This document shows positions 18,587 to 26,053 of a DNA stretch of 64,000 bases, piece after piece. This DNA is from Aromatoleum evansii. Lineage in GTDB: Bacteria; Pseudomonadota; Gammaproteobacteria; Burkholderiales; Rhodocyclaceae. The stretch covers positions 1 to 64,000 of the forward strand of contig NZ_WTVK01000020.1 of NCBI RefSeq assembly GCF_012910805.1, read 5' to 3'. Every line of letters begins with the position of its first letter. Within the stretch, counting starts at the first letter, position 1. The notes under the pieces were generated by a model. It did not search any database, had not been told where the DNA came from, and saw nothing but the letters and a program-made list of their open reading frames with translations. Made by a program: the position numbers and the translations under genes.

Positions 18587-18904
18587 ATGGAGAACAAATT
18601 GATGGACAAGGATTTCGCAGTGTTTGCGAACCATATTCAGGAAACTCACCAGGCACAACTGGATGTATCACGCCGTTGTTGTGACTTTGGTTTGACATGC
18701 TGTCAGGGCCTCGCCGACTTGAGCGGAGATGCAACGAGAGGCGCCCTTGCTCTGGGGGAAGCCGTTCGTGAACACTTCCTTCACGACATCCTGTCCGAAT
18801 TCGTTACCGAAAGTAGTGGAACGGGGCTGTCGTATTGGTCGGCGTGGTGGTGGGCGGTAGCCGCGGGGCGACGAGGCGCCTCTATGAATGAGGCAACGGA
18901 GTGA
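18587..18904 (+). CDS. Hypothetical protein, possibly phasin-like
   Basis: The 105-codon ORF starts at ATG 18587 with AAGGTTGGA upstream. A second ATG, 15 bases on, is also possible. The first 75 residues are helical and amphipathic (FAVFANHIQETHQAQLDVSR, LADLSGDATRGALALGEAV), reminiscent of the N-terminal half of phasins or phasin-like proteins. The last 30 residues (GTGLSYWSAWWWAVAAGRRG) look unlike a natural C-terminus and may reflect truncation. Cysteines cluster at DVSRRCCDFGLTCCQG. Assignment is weak. Confidence 0.4.
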   Translation: MENKLMDKDFAVFANHIQETHQAQLDVSRRCCDFGLTCCQGLADLSGDATRGALALGEAVREHFLHDILSEFVTESSGTGLSYWSAWWWAVAAGRRGASMNEATE

Positions 18905-19450
18905 ACGCGTCTCGGAACCTCGAACGGCCTTGCTGAATGGACATACGGCTGTTTGGAGCGATAGCGAGACTCCGTTACCTGTCATGCGATTGGTTCCGAG
19001 GCAAACGACAGTTTTGGGTCGGTTTCGGGCTGTCGCCAACTGTCTGACCTGCCGTTCGAACGACCCCGTGAACGAACGGCAGGTCTCGGCGTAGGCCGAA
19101 CGGGAAGTGCCGGCCCATTGCTGTCACTCACTGCCTCGGCATGGCCGTCATTGGGGGGAGTCTTCAAGCAGAAACCTGCCGGCTAGCCAAGACTGAAAGC
19201 TGCACCGCAGATGTGAATCGTTGAACTTGAAGGGTGATGGTCGCGATGAAGGGGAGCGCTCAAAATTCAAGTCATCACGCAGAGCTGCAACCAGCTGCGG
19301 TCGCAAGCGGAAGTCTCGCCCTCGCAATCTGCTTCACCTCGACGCAAGGGCACAATTCGTGAATCAACAATCATCGCGGCTGCCAACGACGCTGACGATC
19401 GGCATTGCGGCGCTGTTGCCAAATCGCGGGCGGCCAAAGCAGGGGCTGGT
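18905..19450. other. No gene seen
   Basis: No convincing coding sequence on either strand. The part at about 19065-19205 contains gaacggcaggtctcggc and gccaagactgaaagctg, resembling the 5' end of the window (about 300-390). It is probably a degenerate dispersed intergenic repeat. Confidence 0.35.
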
Positions 19451-20635
19451 TCAAGGCGTCAATGACGGCCGACGGAGCTCCTCCGGCGCCTGATCGAGAA
19501 CGGCGATTGCCTCGTGGGCGACAAACACGCGGTTGCGTAGCCGCGGGGTGCCCTTCAGGATGCCGAGCGAGACGAGATCGGCGACGGCATTGTTGGCAGC
19601 GGGAAAGGACACGCCGAGGAGGCGTTTGACCTGGTTGACCGTGACGACGGGCGTGCCGATGAGCACGGCGACGAGCTTGCGGCTGGCCGAGTCGGCACGA
19701 CGCTCGGCAACGCGCCGGTTCCAGTCCTCGCGCAGGGCGACGAGTTGCACGGCAAGCGCCATCGACTCGTCGCAAGCGATCATCACCGCCTGCGTGAAGA
19801 ACTCGATCCAGCTGTCCCAGCGCGAGCGCAACTGGACTTCCAGCAGGGCATCGAAGTAGTCGTGCCGGTTGCGGTACAGGGGGCCGGATACATACAGCGG
19901 CGGAGATCCCTCCGCGGCGAGCATCAGCGGGATCAGCAGGCGTCCGGTGCGGCCATTGCCGTCGCGGAAAGGGTGGATCGTCTCGAATTGCGCATGGGCG
20001 AGCGCCGCGCGCACGATCACGTGCAGGTAGGCGTTGCCCTCCGGTTCGTAGCGCAAGACGCGATCGACCAGGTCATCCATCGCGCCGGCAATCCGCTCGG
20101 GGCGGGGCGGCACGAAGCGCGCGTCCTGAATCCGTAACCCGCCGATCCAGTTCTGGACGGTGCGAAACTCGCCGGGCACATCCCGGTACGCGCTGTCGTG
20201 ACGCATGAGGGCGCGGTGAAGCGCCTGGACGAAGGCGATCGAGAATGCCTCCTGCCCATGGGTACGGACCGTTGTCAGGCCAAACTCGAGCGCCTCGACG
20301 TAATTGAGCGTGGTGCGCGCGTCGGCCGGCAGGCCCTCGGCATCCTGCGTGGCCTCGAATTCGAGAACGTCCTGCAGCCCGGCGTGGGCGCCTTCGATCT
20401 GGCTGCTCATAACAGCCTCGCGCCGGCTCAGGGTCCGCGTGATCAGATCCGGGTTGGGAAGCTGGGCGCTCGCCATGCGCAGGCGCTCGAGCGCCGCCTG
20501 CGCTTCAAAAAGCGGGCGCAAGGGCGCGAGCGCATCGAAACGCACCGCCGGCGGGTTGAGAGCAAACGCGCCGGGCCATTCGGGCACCGGTTCGAGGCAG
20601 GCGCGACGGTCGGGGCTGAGGTCGGCGGAACGCAT
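19451..20635 (-). CDS. Fic-domain protein (AMP transferase family) with C-terminal winged helix
   Basis: The 394-residue protein has a Fic_N region (about 30-110), the Fic core with the complete catalytic motif HPFRDGNGRTGR (residues 221-232), and a C-terminal winged-helix segment (about 330-385: VTVNQVKRLLGVSFPAANNAV). The N-terminal motif SSQIEG (77-82) fits the S-x-x-x-E-(G/N) inhibitory helix of class II Fic proteins, which blocks ATP until relieved. Fic enzymes attach AMP to hydroxyl side chains of target proteins. The HTH plus a palindrome just upstream of the start (20640-20672) suggest autoregulation. Nothing visible is broken. Confidence 0.92.
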   Translation of the reverse strand: MRSADLSPDRRACLEPVPEWPGAFALNPPAVRFDALAPLRPLFEAQAALERLRMASAQLPNPDLITRTLSRREAVMSSQIEGAHAGLQDVLEFEATQDAEGLPADARTTLNYVEALEFGLTTVRTHGQEAFSIAFVQALHRALMRHDSAYRDVPGEFRTVQNWIGGLRIQDARFVPPRPERIAGAMDDLVDRVLRYEPEGNAYLHVIVRAALAHAQFETIHPFRDGNGRTGRLLIPLMLAAEGSPPLYVSGPLYRNRHDYFDALLEVQLRSRWDSWIEFFTQAVMIACDESMALAVQLVALREDWNRRVAERRADSASRKLVAVLIGTPVVTVNQVKRLLGVSFPAANNAVADLVSLGILKGTPRLRNRVFVAHEAIAVLDQAPEELRRPSLTP

Positions 20636-20639
20636 TGTG

Positions 20640-20672
20640 ATCCTTTAATGACGCGAACCGTTATTAAAGGAT
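20640..20672. promoter_or_regulatory. Inverted repeat operator upstream of fic
   Basis: ATCCTTTAAT (20640-20649) and ATTAAAGGAT (20663-20672) are perfect inverted copies separated by 13 bases. They lie 4 bases upstream of the fic start codon and are followed by an AT-rich stretch (TTAAGTTAACGTTTAAAAG) that could hold its promoter. The position fits repression by the protein's own C-terminal winged helix. Confidence 0.65.
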
Positions 20673-20799
20673 ATTAAGTTAACGTTTAAAAGCGGTAGGC
20701 GCAATTAAACCTTGTCTTCGCCGATCAGGGGCTGGGTGGTTTGTACATTGCTCGGGTAGTAGGATATCAATACCGCCAACGCCGATACAGGAGCTCAGG

Positions 20800-21108
20800 A
20801 TGCCCAATTTGTCCGTCAAACTCGACGAGGCCATGCGCCAGCGACTGCATGAGATCGCCGCGCAGGAAGGGGTGACCCCACACGCGCTGATGGTGCGTGC
20901 GATCGGTCATGAACTCGATCGCGCCGAGGCGGAAGGCGCCTTTGTCAGGCGTGCCCTGCAAGCTCGTCAGCGGGTCGAAGCGAGCGGGATGGCCATTGAC
21001 GGTCCCGCTTTTGGCGCCTACCTGCGGGCTCGAGTGCGAGGGGCGTCTGCGCAACGGCCGACCCCGCAAGACATTGGAAAGCCGGAATCCAAGGAACCGG
21101 ACGCATGA
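20800..21108 (+). CDS. ParD/CopG-like antitoxin (ribbon-helix-helix)
   Basis: The 102-residue protein opens with LSVKLDEAMRQRLHEIAAQEGVTPHALMVRAI, the pattern of a ribbon-helix-helix DNA-binding domain, followed by a charged C-terminal tail expected to wrap the toxin. The ATG has CAGGAG upstream. The stop overlaps the start of the toxin gene by four bases, the standard antitoxin-first arrangement. Confidence 0.88.
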   Translation: MPNLSVKLDEAMRQRLHEIAAQEGVTPHALMVRAIGHELDRAEAEGAFVRRALQARQRVEASGMAIDGPAFGAYLRARVRGASAQRPTPQDIGKPESKEPDA

Positions 21109-21395
21109 CGCGCTGGTGGTGGGCGCCAGAGGCCGCGGAAGAGCTTGAGCGACTGGCGGACTTTCTTCATGACTCCGCACCGGAACTGGCTGCCGACACC
21201 GTGGATCTGATCCTCGATGCCTTGGATACTTTGTCCCGCCATCCAAATATCGGCCGGCCGATCGCCCATGGATTGCGCGAACTCGTAATCTCGCGCGGCC
21301 GAACCGGTTATCTGGCGCTCTATAGCTATGATGAGCAGCACGACGCAGTGCTCGTGCTGGCTATTCGACACCAGCGCGAGGACGACTATCATTGA
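21105..21395 (+). CDS. ParE/RelE-family toxin
   Basis: The 96-residue protein has the ParE superfamily pattern: AAEELERLADFLHD in helix 1, SRHPNIGRPIAHGLRELVI in the middle and a C-terminal strand pair with YLALYSYDEQHDAVLVLAIRH. ParE toxins poison gyrase, RelE relatives cleave mRNA; sequence alone does not separate them here. It is translationally coupled to the antitoxin at 20800. Confidence 0.88.
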   Translation: MTRWWWAPEAAEELERLADFLHDSAPELAADTVDLILDALDTLSRHPNIGRPIAHGLRELVISRGRTGYLALYSYDEQHDAVLVLAIRHQREDDYH

Positions 21396-21549
21396 TGACT
21401 CGCCCGAGCAAGGTCGATGGCATCGGCGAAAACCGTTCTACAAAACGGCCTCCATATCAGCACTGATGCGGCTTTCAAGGGGGGAGTTGGCGGGGTTTTG
21501 TAGATTAGAAATTGGCCTAAGTTACTGTTTTTAAACAAAACAACCGGTG

Positions 21550-21595
21550 ATTGTGGCTCCAGGTGTCACCGGTTCGATCCCGGTATGTCGCCCCA
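21550..21595 (+). pseudogene. 3' half of a tRNA-His-like gene
   Basis: The segment attgtggctccag has the anticodon-loop sequence (GTG anticodon) of betaproteobacterial tRNA-His. It is followed by a T-arm (ACCGGTTCGATCCCGGT) and an acceptor end finishing in CCCCA. Upstream of 21550 there is no matching 5' half (no D-arm and no complementary acceptor strand). Half tRNA genes of this kind are left by integrative elements that recombine at tRNA 3' ends. Family identity is from memory of the consensus, so the amino acid is less certain than the tRNA nature. Confidence 0.6.
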
Positions 21596-21601
21596 TATAT
21601 T

Positions 21602-21662
21602 CAAGCACTTGCAGCTCTTTCTGAAGCCAATGGCATATTACGAAGAGCGATGCAAGTGCTTG
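21602..21662. repeat. 12-bp perfect inverted repeat beside the tRNA remnant
   Basis: CAAGCACTTGCA (21602-21613) and TGCAAGTGCTTG (21651-21662) are perfect inverse copies 37 bases apart, beginning 6 bases after the tRNA CCA. They could be integrase arm sites or a structured RNA 3' of the tRNA; a terminator is unlikely given the loop size. Confidence 0.6.
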
Positions 21663-22562
21663 TTTTGGCTGGTTTGAGCACTGGACGCGTACTGCAAATA
21701 GGGGGCGCAACGGTGCAGTTCCAGTCTCGCAACGCTGACAGTTACCCGTAAGCGATTGCGGCACCAACGGCCAAGCGTTCTGAGCGGTCTATCTCCTTGA
21801 GTACTTTCGCAGCATATGCCACATCCCGGCGGCTCCTGTTCGCATCCTGCAAGTTTCGTAAGATCCGCGGACTGACCTTTGTTTGGTTGCGGGGCTAGGA
21901 TTTGACCCTGCGACGGGTTATGAGCCTGAAAAAAATGGTCGGCGTGCAGCGCAATCGCTTGCGGCAAAAATGGGCTTAGAAGGTCTCGCCCTTGAATTCA
22001 CGGCGTTTTCCGGGTGCCGACTTGTGACATGAGAGCCCGATCTCGAAGGCAAGAATGGCTCTAGTGTCACACTGCCCTCCCAAAAAGGGCCACGCCAAGA
22101 CTCCTTTGGCGGCCATTCTCGCATGCCTGGACCACCTTCGAGCACCGCGTCATGGCCGTGCTCGCACGGCGTATGCATTCGCGCGGGACGTTGCCCGCCC
22201 AGGGGCAATCCGGGGTGTGCGATCGAATCTCCGACCCAATGGGGCGCGTCAAATGACCTGTCATCCCGAGTTCGACACCCAACGCTGTCCGGCGCTCCGT
22301 CATTGACCAGACTGGGAAATGTCGGAGATCCGGATTGGGGCGTGCCTTCTGCCCGATGACGAATGCGTGAACCATTGATGCTGAACCGGATCTTGCGGTT
22401 GGCCGTTGTGTGCGGTGGCAGACAGACGCCCGCGATCAAATGGAATATTGATACCGACATGGCCGGCGGCACTTCCGCGATCCAGGTGGATCGCAAGCCG
22501 CCGGCGCGCTCCCGGATGACGTGCCGTGGCGCGGATCCGGCCGGATAAGCAAGGAGAAGTTC
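21663..22562. other. No gene seen
   Basis: About 900 bases without a recognisable protein or RNA. The stretch at 22481-22526, upstream of the small membrane protein gene, reappears at 39336-39379 in a decayed copy. Possibly leftover DNA of an excised element between the tRNA fragment and the next gene. Confidence 0.4.
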
Positions 22563-22712
22563 ATGCTCTATACCATTGCAGTCGTACTGCTGGTCCTGTG
22601 GCTGCTCGGCTTGGTCACTTCGACCACCGTGGGTGGTTTCATCCACGTCCTGCTGGTGATCGCGATCGTGGTCGTGTTGCTCAGAGTGATCAGCGGACGG
22701 GGTGTGTTGTAG
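22563..22712 (+). CDS. Lmo0937-family (DUF5670) mini membrane protein
   Basis: The 49-residue protein consists of two hydrophobic helices joined by TSTTVGGFIH (MLYTIAVVLLVLWLLGL, then LLVIAIVVVLLRVI). Length and the central GGFIH match the widespread lmo0937 family, whose function is unknown but which often accompanies stress genes. AAGGAGAAG lies 4 bases before the ATG. Confidence 0.85.
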   Translation: MLYTIAVVLLVLWLLGLVTSTTVGGFIHVLLVIAIVVVLLRVISGRGVL

Positions 22713-22831
22713 CTGTGCGCCGGCTCGCGCACCACGTCACGTATCTCGTCCGCTGCGGGTGGTGCGGCCCGGTTGGCGAACTCGAGGGTCGCCCCGTTGA
22801 ACCCGCAGGCTGATGGGATGAGGAAGGCGCA

Positions 22832-24118
22832 ATGCCGCAGTCGCTGATCCACAACCCGAGGCAGAACCGGATCCTGGCGGCCCTGCCCGTGAAGGAGTAT
22901 GCCCGGGTGGAGGACGACCTGGAGCTGGTCACCTTTCCGCCGGGTGAGGTGCTCTATGAGTCGGGTGACCACCTGGCGTTCGTGTATTTTCCGACGACCT
23001 GTATCGTCTCGATGATCTTTTCGACCCGAAACGGCTCTTCGACCGAACTGGCGATGACCGGCAACGATGGCCTGGTGGGCATTCCGCTGGTGCTGGGCGG
23101 CGAGTCCACGACGCACACGGTGGCGGTTCAGAACGGGGGCGGTGCCTACCGCCTGCGCGCGGAAGTGATGCGCTGGGAGCTCGATCAGGGTGGAAGCCTG
23201 CAGCGCCTGTCACTCTCATATGCCCAGGCCCTGATGACGCAGATGGCGCAGAGCGTCGTCTGCAATCGACACCATGCGGTGGATCAGCAGCTGTGTCGCT
23301 GGCTACTCCTCAGCCTTGACCTGCTACCGGGGAACCAGCTCGACATGACCCAGGAACTGATTGCGCGCATGCTGGGGGTGCGTCGCGAAGCCGTTACCGA
23401 GGCCGCCGGAAAGCTGCAGGCGGCCGGACTGATTCATTACCACCGCGGGCATATCACGGTGACCGATCGTCCCGGCTTGGAAGCGCGGGCGTGCGAATGC
23501 TACGGCGTGGTCAAGGCGGAATACGACCGCCTGTTCGGCTTGATGCCGGCCAGCCTGGCCAGACATCGGGCGCGGCCGAATCCGGCAACCCTGCGCAAGC
23601 GTGCCGAAGCCCGATTGAGGCAAGCCCAACCGAGCATGCCGACCGCACCCTGGGATACCGAGCGTTTGCTGCACGAACTGCAGGTGCATCAGATCGAACT
23701 CGAAATGCATAACGAGGAGCTACGCCACGCTTATGACGAAGCGGATTTATTACGAAAGCAGTATGCCGATATCTACGACTTTGCCCCGGTCGGCTACTTC
23801 ACGCTGGACGCGCTCGGGGTCATCCTCAGCGTCAATCTTGCAGGGGCAATACTCCTCGGCATCAAGCGCTCACAGCATGGGCGTCACCGTTTCGCCGCGT
23901 CCGTGAAGCCGGAATACCTGCCGGCGTTCAACCGATTCTTCCACGAGGTACTTGACGCAAAATGCAAGAAGAAATGCGAGATCGTCCTCATGGCCTGCAG
24001 CCAGCGTCCCGAAGCGATCGTCAGGATCGAGGCCGTTGCCGACGAAACCGGTCGTGAATGCCGCATGGTGGTGAGCGACATCACTGCCGAGAGAATGGCC
24101 GAAAAAAGCCGTGCATGA
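22832..24118 (+). CDS. Crp/Fnr-like regulator fused to a C-terminal PAS domain
   Basis: The 428-residue protein has a cNMP-binding-like domain (about 10-125; PPGEVLYESGDHLAFVYFPT) and a Crp-type winged HTH (about 150-235; recognition helix LGVRREAVTEAAGKLQ, 181-196). A basic linker (240-275) leads to a predicted coil (ELQVHQIELEMHNEELR, about 282-298) and a PAS domain (about 305-420; IYDFAPVGYFTLDALG). The first 235 residues are similar to the complete regulator at 61523-62257. No Arg-Ser cyclic-AMP pocket or Fnr cysteine cluster is evident, so the ligand is unknown. The same coil-PAS unit opens the GGDEF-EAL protein at 41352. Crp fused to PAS is unusual; it suggests a second input to DNA binding. 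Confidence 0.88.
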   Translation: MPQSLIHNPRQNRILAALPVKEYARVEDDLELVTFPPGEVLYESGDHLAFVYFPTTCIVSMIFSTRNGSSTELAMTGNDGLVGIPLVLGGESTTHTVAVQNGGGAYRLRAEVMRWELDQGGSLQRLSLSYAQALMTQMAQSVVCNRHHAVDQQLCRWLLLSLDLLPGNQLDMTQELIARMLGVRREAVTEAAGKLQAAGLIHYHRGHITVTDRPGLEARACECYGVVKAEYDRLFGLMPASLARHRARPNPATLRKRAEARLRQAQPSMPTAPWDTERLLHELQVHQIELEMHNEELRHAYDEADLLRKQYADIYDFAPVGYFTLDALGVILSVNLAGAILLGIKRSQHGRHRFAASVKPEYLPAFNRFFHEVLDAKCKKKCEIVLMACSQRPEAIVRIEAVADETGRECRMVVSDITAERMAEKSRA

Positions 24119-24221
24119 GGGGGAGCAATCCCGGATCACGCGATTCGAGGGTTCGTCCCGGCCTTGACTGCGCCGATGTGGTGGCCATGCTGTCAGGGTC
24201 GCCCCCTGAGGATTGTCGGGC

Positions 24222-24923
24222 ATGAAATTCACGCGACGCCATACCGAACGTCACCGCACCGACCGGGTCGGCTGGATGCGCGCCGCCGTGCTAGGCGCCA
24301 ACGACGGCATCGTTTCGACCGCGAGTCTCGTGGTCGGCGTCGCGGCTGCCAAGTCAGGTCAGGGGGCTGCCTTGGTGGCCGGCGTTGCCGGGCTGGTGGC
24401 CGGGGCGATGTCGATGGCCGCAGGGGAATACGTCTCGGTGCATTCGCAGGCCGATACCGAAAAGGCCGACTTGTCGCGCGAGCGCGCCGAAATCGAAAAA
24501 TACCCGGTCGCGGAACACCGCGAACTTGCGTCGATTTACGTCGCCCGGGGGCTCGAACCGGGCCTCGCGCAGCAGGTTGCCGAGCAACTGATGGCACACG
24601 ACGCCCTCGGCGCCCATGCGCGCGACGAACTCGGCATCTCCGAAGCACTCAGCGCGCGACCGGTTCAGGCTGCGCTGTCGTCGGCCGCGAGCTTCGCGGT
24701 CGGTGCGGCGCTGCCGCTCGCGGTCACGGCGCTGGCGCCCGCGCAGAGCCTGATTCCGTGGGTCTCGGGAACTTCGCTCGCCTTCCTCGCCCTGCTGGGC
24801 GCCGTTGCGGCGCGGGCGGGCGGGGCTGCCGTGGCGACGGGTGCCTGGCGCGTCACTTTCTGGGGCGCGCTCGCGATGGCGATCACCGCGGGGGTGGGCG
24901 CGCTGTTCGGGGCAGTGATCTGA
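24222..24923 (+). CDS. VIT1/CCC1-family transporter
   Basis: The 233-residue protein begins with WMRAAVLGANDGIVSTASLVVGVAAA and continues with GLVAGAMSMAAGEYVSVHSQAD, both diagnostic of the VIT/CCC1 family of iron or manganese transporters. A cytoplasmic region follows (about 90-145), then three more helices. The ATG at 24222 is chosen because the GAGG at 24208 fits it; an in-frame TTG nine bases upstream is too close. It lies about 100 bases after the Crp-PAS gene. Confidence 0.9.
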   Translation: MKFTRRHTERHRTDRVGWMRAAVLGANDGIVSTASLVVGVAAAKSGQGAALVAGVAGLVAGAMSMAAGEYVSVHSQADTEKADLSRERAEIEKYPVAEHRELASIYVARGLEPGLAQQVAEQLMAHDALGAHARDELGISEALSARPVQAALSSAASFAVGAALPLAVTALAPAQSLIPWVSGTSLAFLALLGAVAARAGGAAVATGAWRVTFWGALAMAITAGVGALFGAVI

Positions 24924-24970
24924 GCCGGCAACGCTCCCGGCCCGATTCCGGACCTGATCTGCGGTGATTC

Positions 24971-25708
24971 TTAGCCCGGCACGCGACTGAACGGCTTCAG
25001 CGGGCGGACGAGGTCCGACAGCCAGCCGCGCAGGATTCCGGTGACCTGTTCGGGCTGCTCCAGCGGCAAGAGGTGGCCGCATTCCTCGATGATCTCGAGC
25101 TGCGCCCCGGCAATCCCGGCGGCCAGTTCGCGGTGGACATCCGGCGGCGTGACCAGATCGTCCCGCCCGCACAACACCAGCGTCGGGCATCTGATGCTGG
25201 CGAGGGTAGGGCGGCTGTCCGCGCGGCCGATGATGGCGCGCTGCTGCCGCACGAACACCTCGCGCCCCAGTCCGGTCGCCATCGACTGGAACACGCCGCC
25301 CACCTCGGGCGTATTCGCATGCTCGGGATGCGCCATGCGCGCCAGCAGTTTGTCGATGACGGCGGGGAAATCGGTTTCGGCAAGTGTGATGAGCTCCTCG
25401 CGCGCAGCGGTGGCGTCGGGGGTATCAGGGCGTGCACTGGTGCTCAGGAGCGCCAGCGCCCGCACGCGTTCCCCGGCCTGGCGCATGATCTCGAACGCGA
25501 CATAGCCTCCCATCGACATCCCGGCGAGCATGAACGGCCCCGAGGGAGCTTGCTGCAGGACGTCCGCGGCAAGCGCGGCAATGGAATCCGAGCCCGTCAG
25601 GTCGGCGACGGTGATGCCGACCAGGTCTGCCAGGGCCTCCGCCTGGTGTTCGAACAGGCTCGCTCCGTTGAGCAACCCCGGCAGCAAGAGCAGGTTCATC
25701 TTTTCCAT
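24971..25708 (-). CDS. Alpha/beta-fold hydrolase
   Basis: The 245-residue protein has LLLPGLLNGASLFEHQAEAL (oxyanion region), the nucleophile elbow GMSMGG (Ser near residue 84), a likely acid in LVLCGRDDLVTPPDVH and the catalytic His in EECGHLLPLEQPE. It belongs with the MhpC/RutD-type hydrolases; the substrate is unknown. It is transcribed away from the CheB-CheR gene. The palindrome-plus--10 promoter at 25774-25818 points at it, leaving a leader of about 60 bases. Confidence 0.88.
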   Translation of the reverse strand: MEKMNLLLLPGLLNGASLFEHQAEALADLVGITVADLTGSDSIAALAADVLQQAPSGPFMLAGMSMGGYVAFEIMRQAGERVRALALLSTSARPDTPDATAAREELITLAETDFPAVIDKLLARMAHPEHANTPEVGGVFQSMATGLGREVFVRQQRAIIGRADSRPTLASIRCPTLVLCGRDDLVTPPDVHRELAAGIAGAQLEIIEECGHLLPLEQPEQVTGILRGWLSDLVRPLKPFSRVPG

Positions 25709-25773
25709 GCTGGTCTATCTCCTCGATCGTTCGGCAAGGCATCGGTGGGCCCGCACGTCCGGACAACATCGAA

Positions 25774-25818
25774 ACTTTAGTCGCATGGGGTGGCTGGTTC
25801 GGTACGGTGCCGCACACA
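25774..25818 (-). promoter_or_regulatory. Regulon palindrome and -10 for the hydrolase gene
   Basis: TCGGTACG-GTGC-CGCACACA (25799-25818) is a version of the shared palindrome. On the minus strand TAAAGT (complement of 25774-25779) lies with its centre exactly 32 bp from the palindrome centre. On the plus strand, TTCCGGCGAA follows the palindrome as it does at 28803 and 51330, so weak bidirectional activity is possible. Confidence 0.6.
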
Positions 25819-25858
25819 GCTTGCCTTCCGGCGAACAATCGCCCTGCGCCTTGTGTTT

Positions 25859-25903
25859 CTTGTGTGCTGCCGTACAGACCCGGAGTTGTTCCGCGCGCAT
25901 CGT
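25859..25903 (+). promoter_or_regulatory. Second regulon palindrome, facing the CheB-CheR gene
   Basis: CTTGTGTG-CTGC-CGTACAGA (25859-25878). The 32-bp offset falls on CATCGT (25898-25903), a weak -10. It lies about 150 bases upstream of the CheB-CheR start. Two palindromes 60 bp apart occupy this divergent intergenic region. Confidence 0.45.
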
Positions 25904-26053
25904 TTCGGCATGCGGCGCTGGAGACAGGGCGCGATGCTTCGCGCAGGCTGTTAAAGTGTGGCCTCCGACTTCAAATACGTCCGGGTATTCAGGCACGATA
26001 GTGCCGTCCAGGCATTGTGGCCGGAGCTTTGCCGGCGCTGAAAGGAATTGGCC

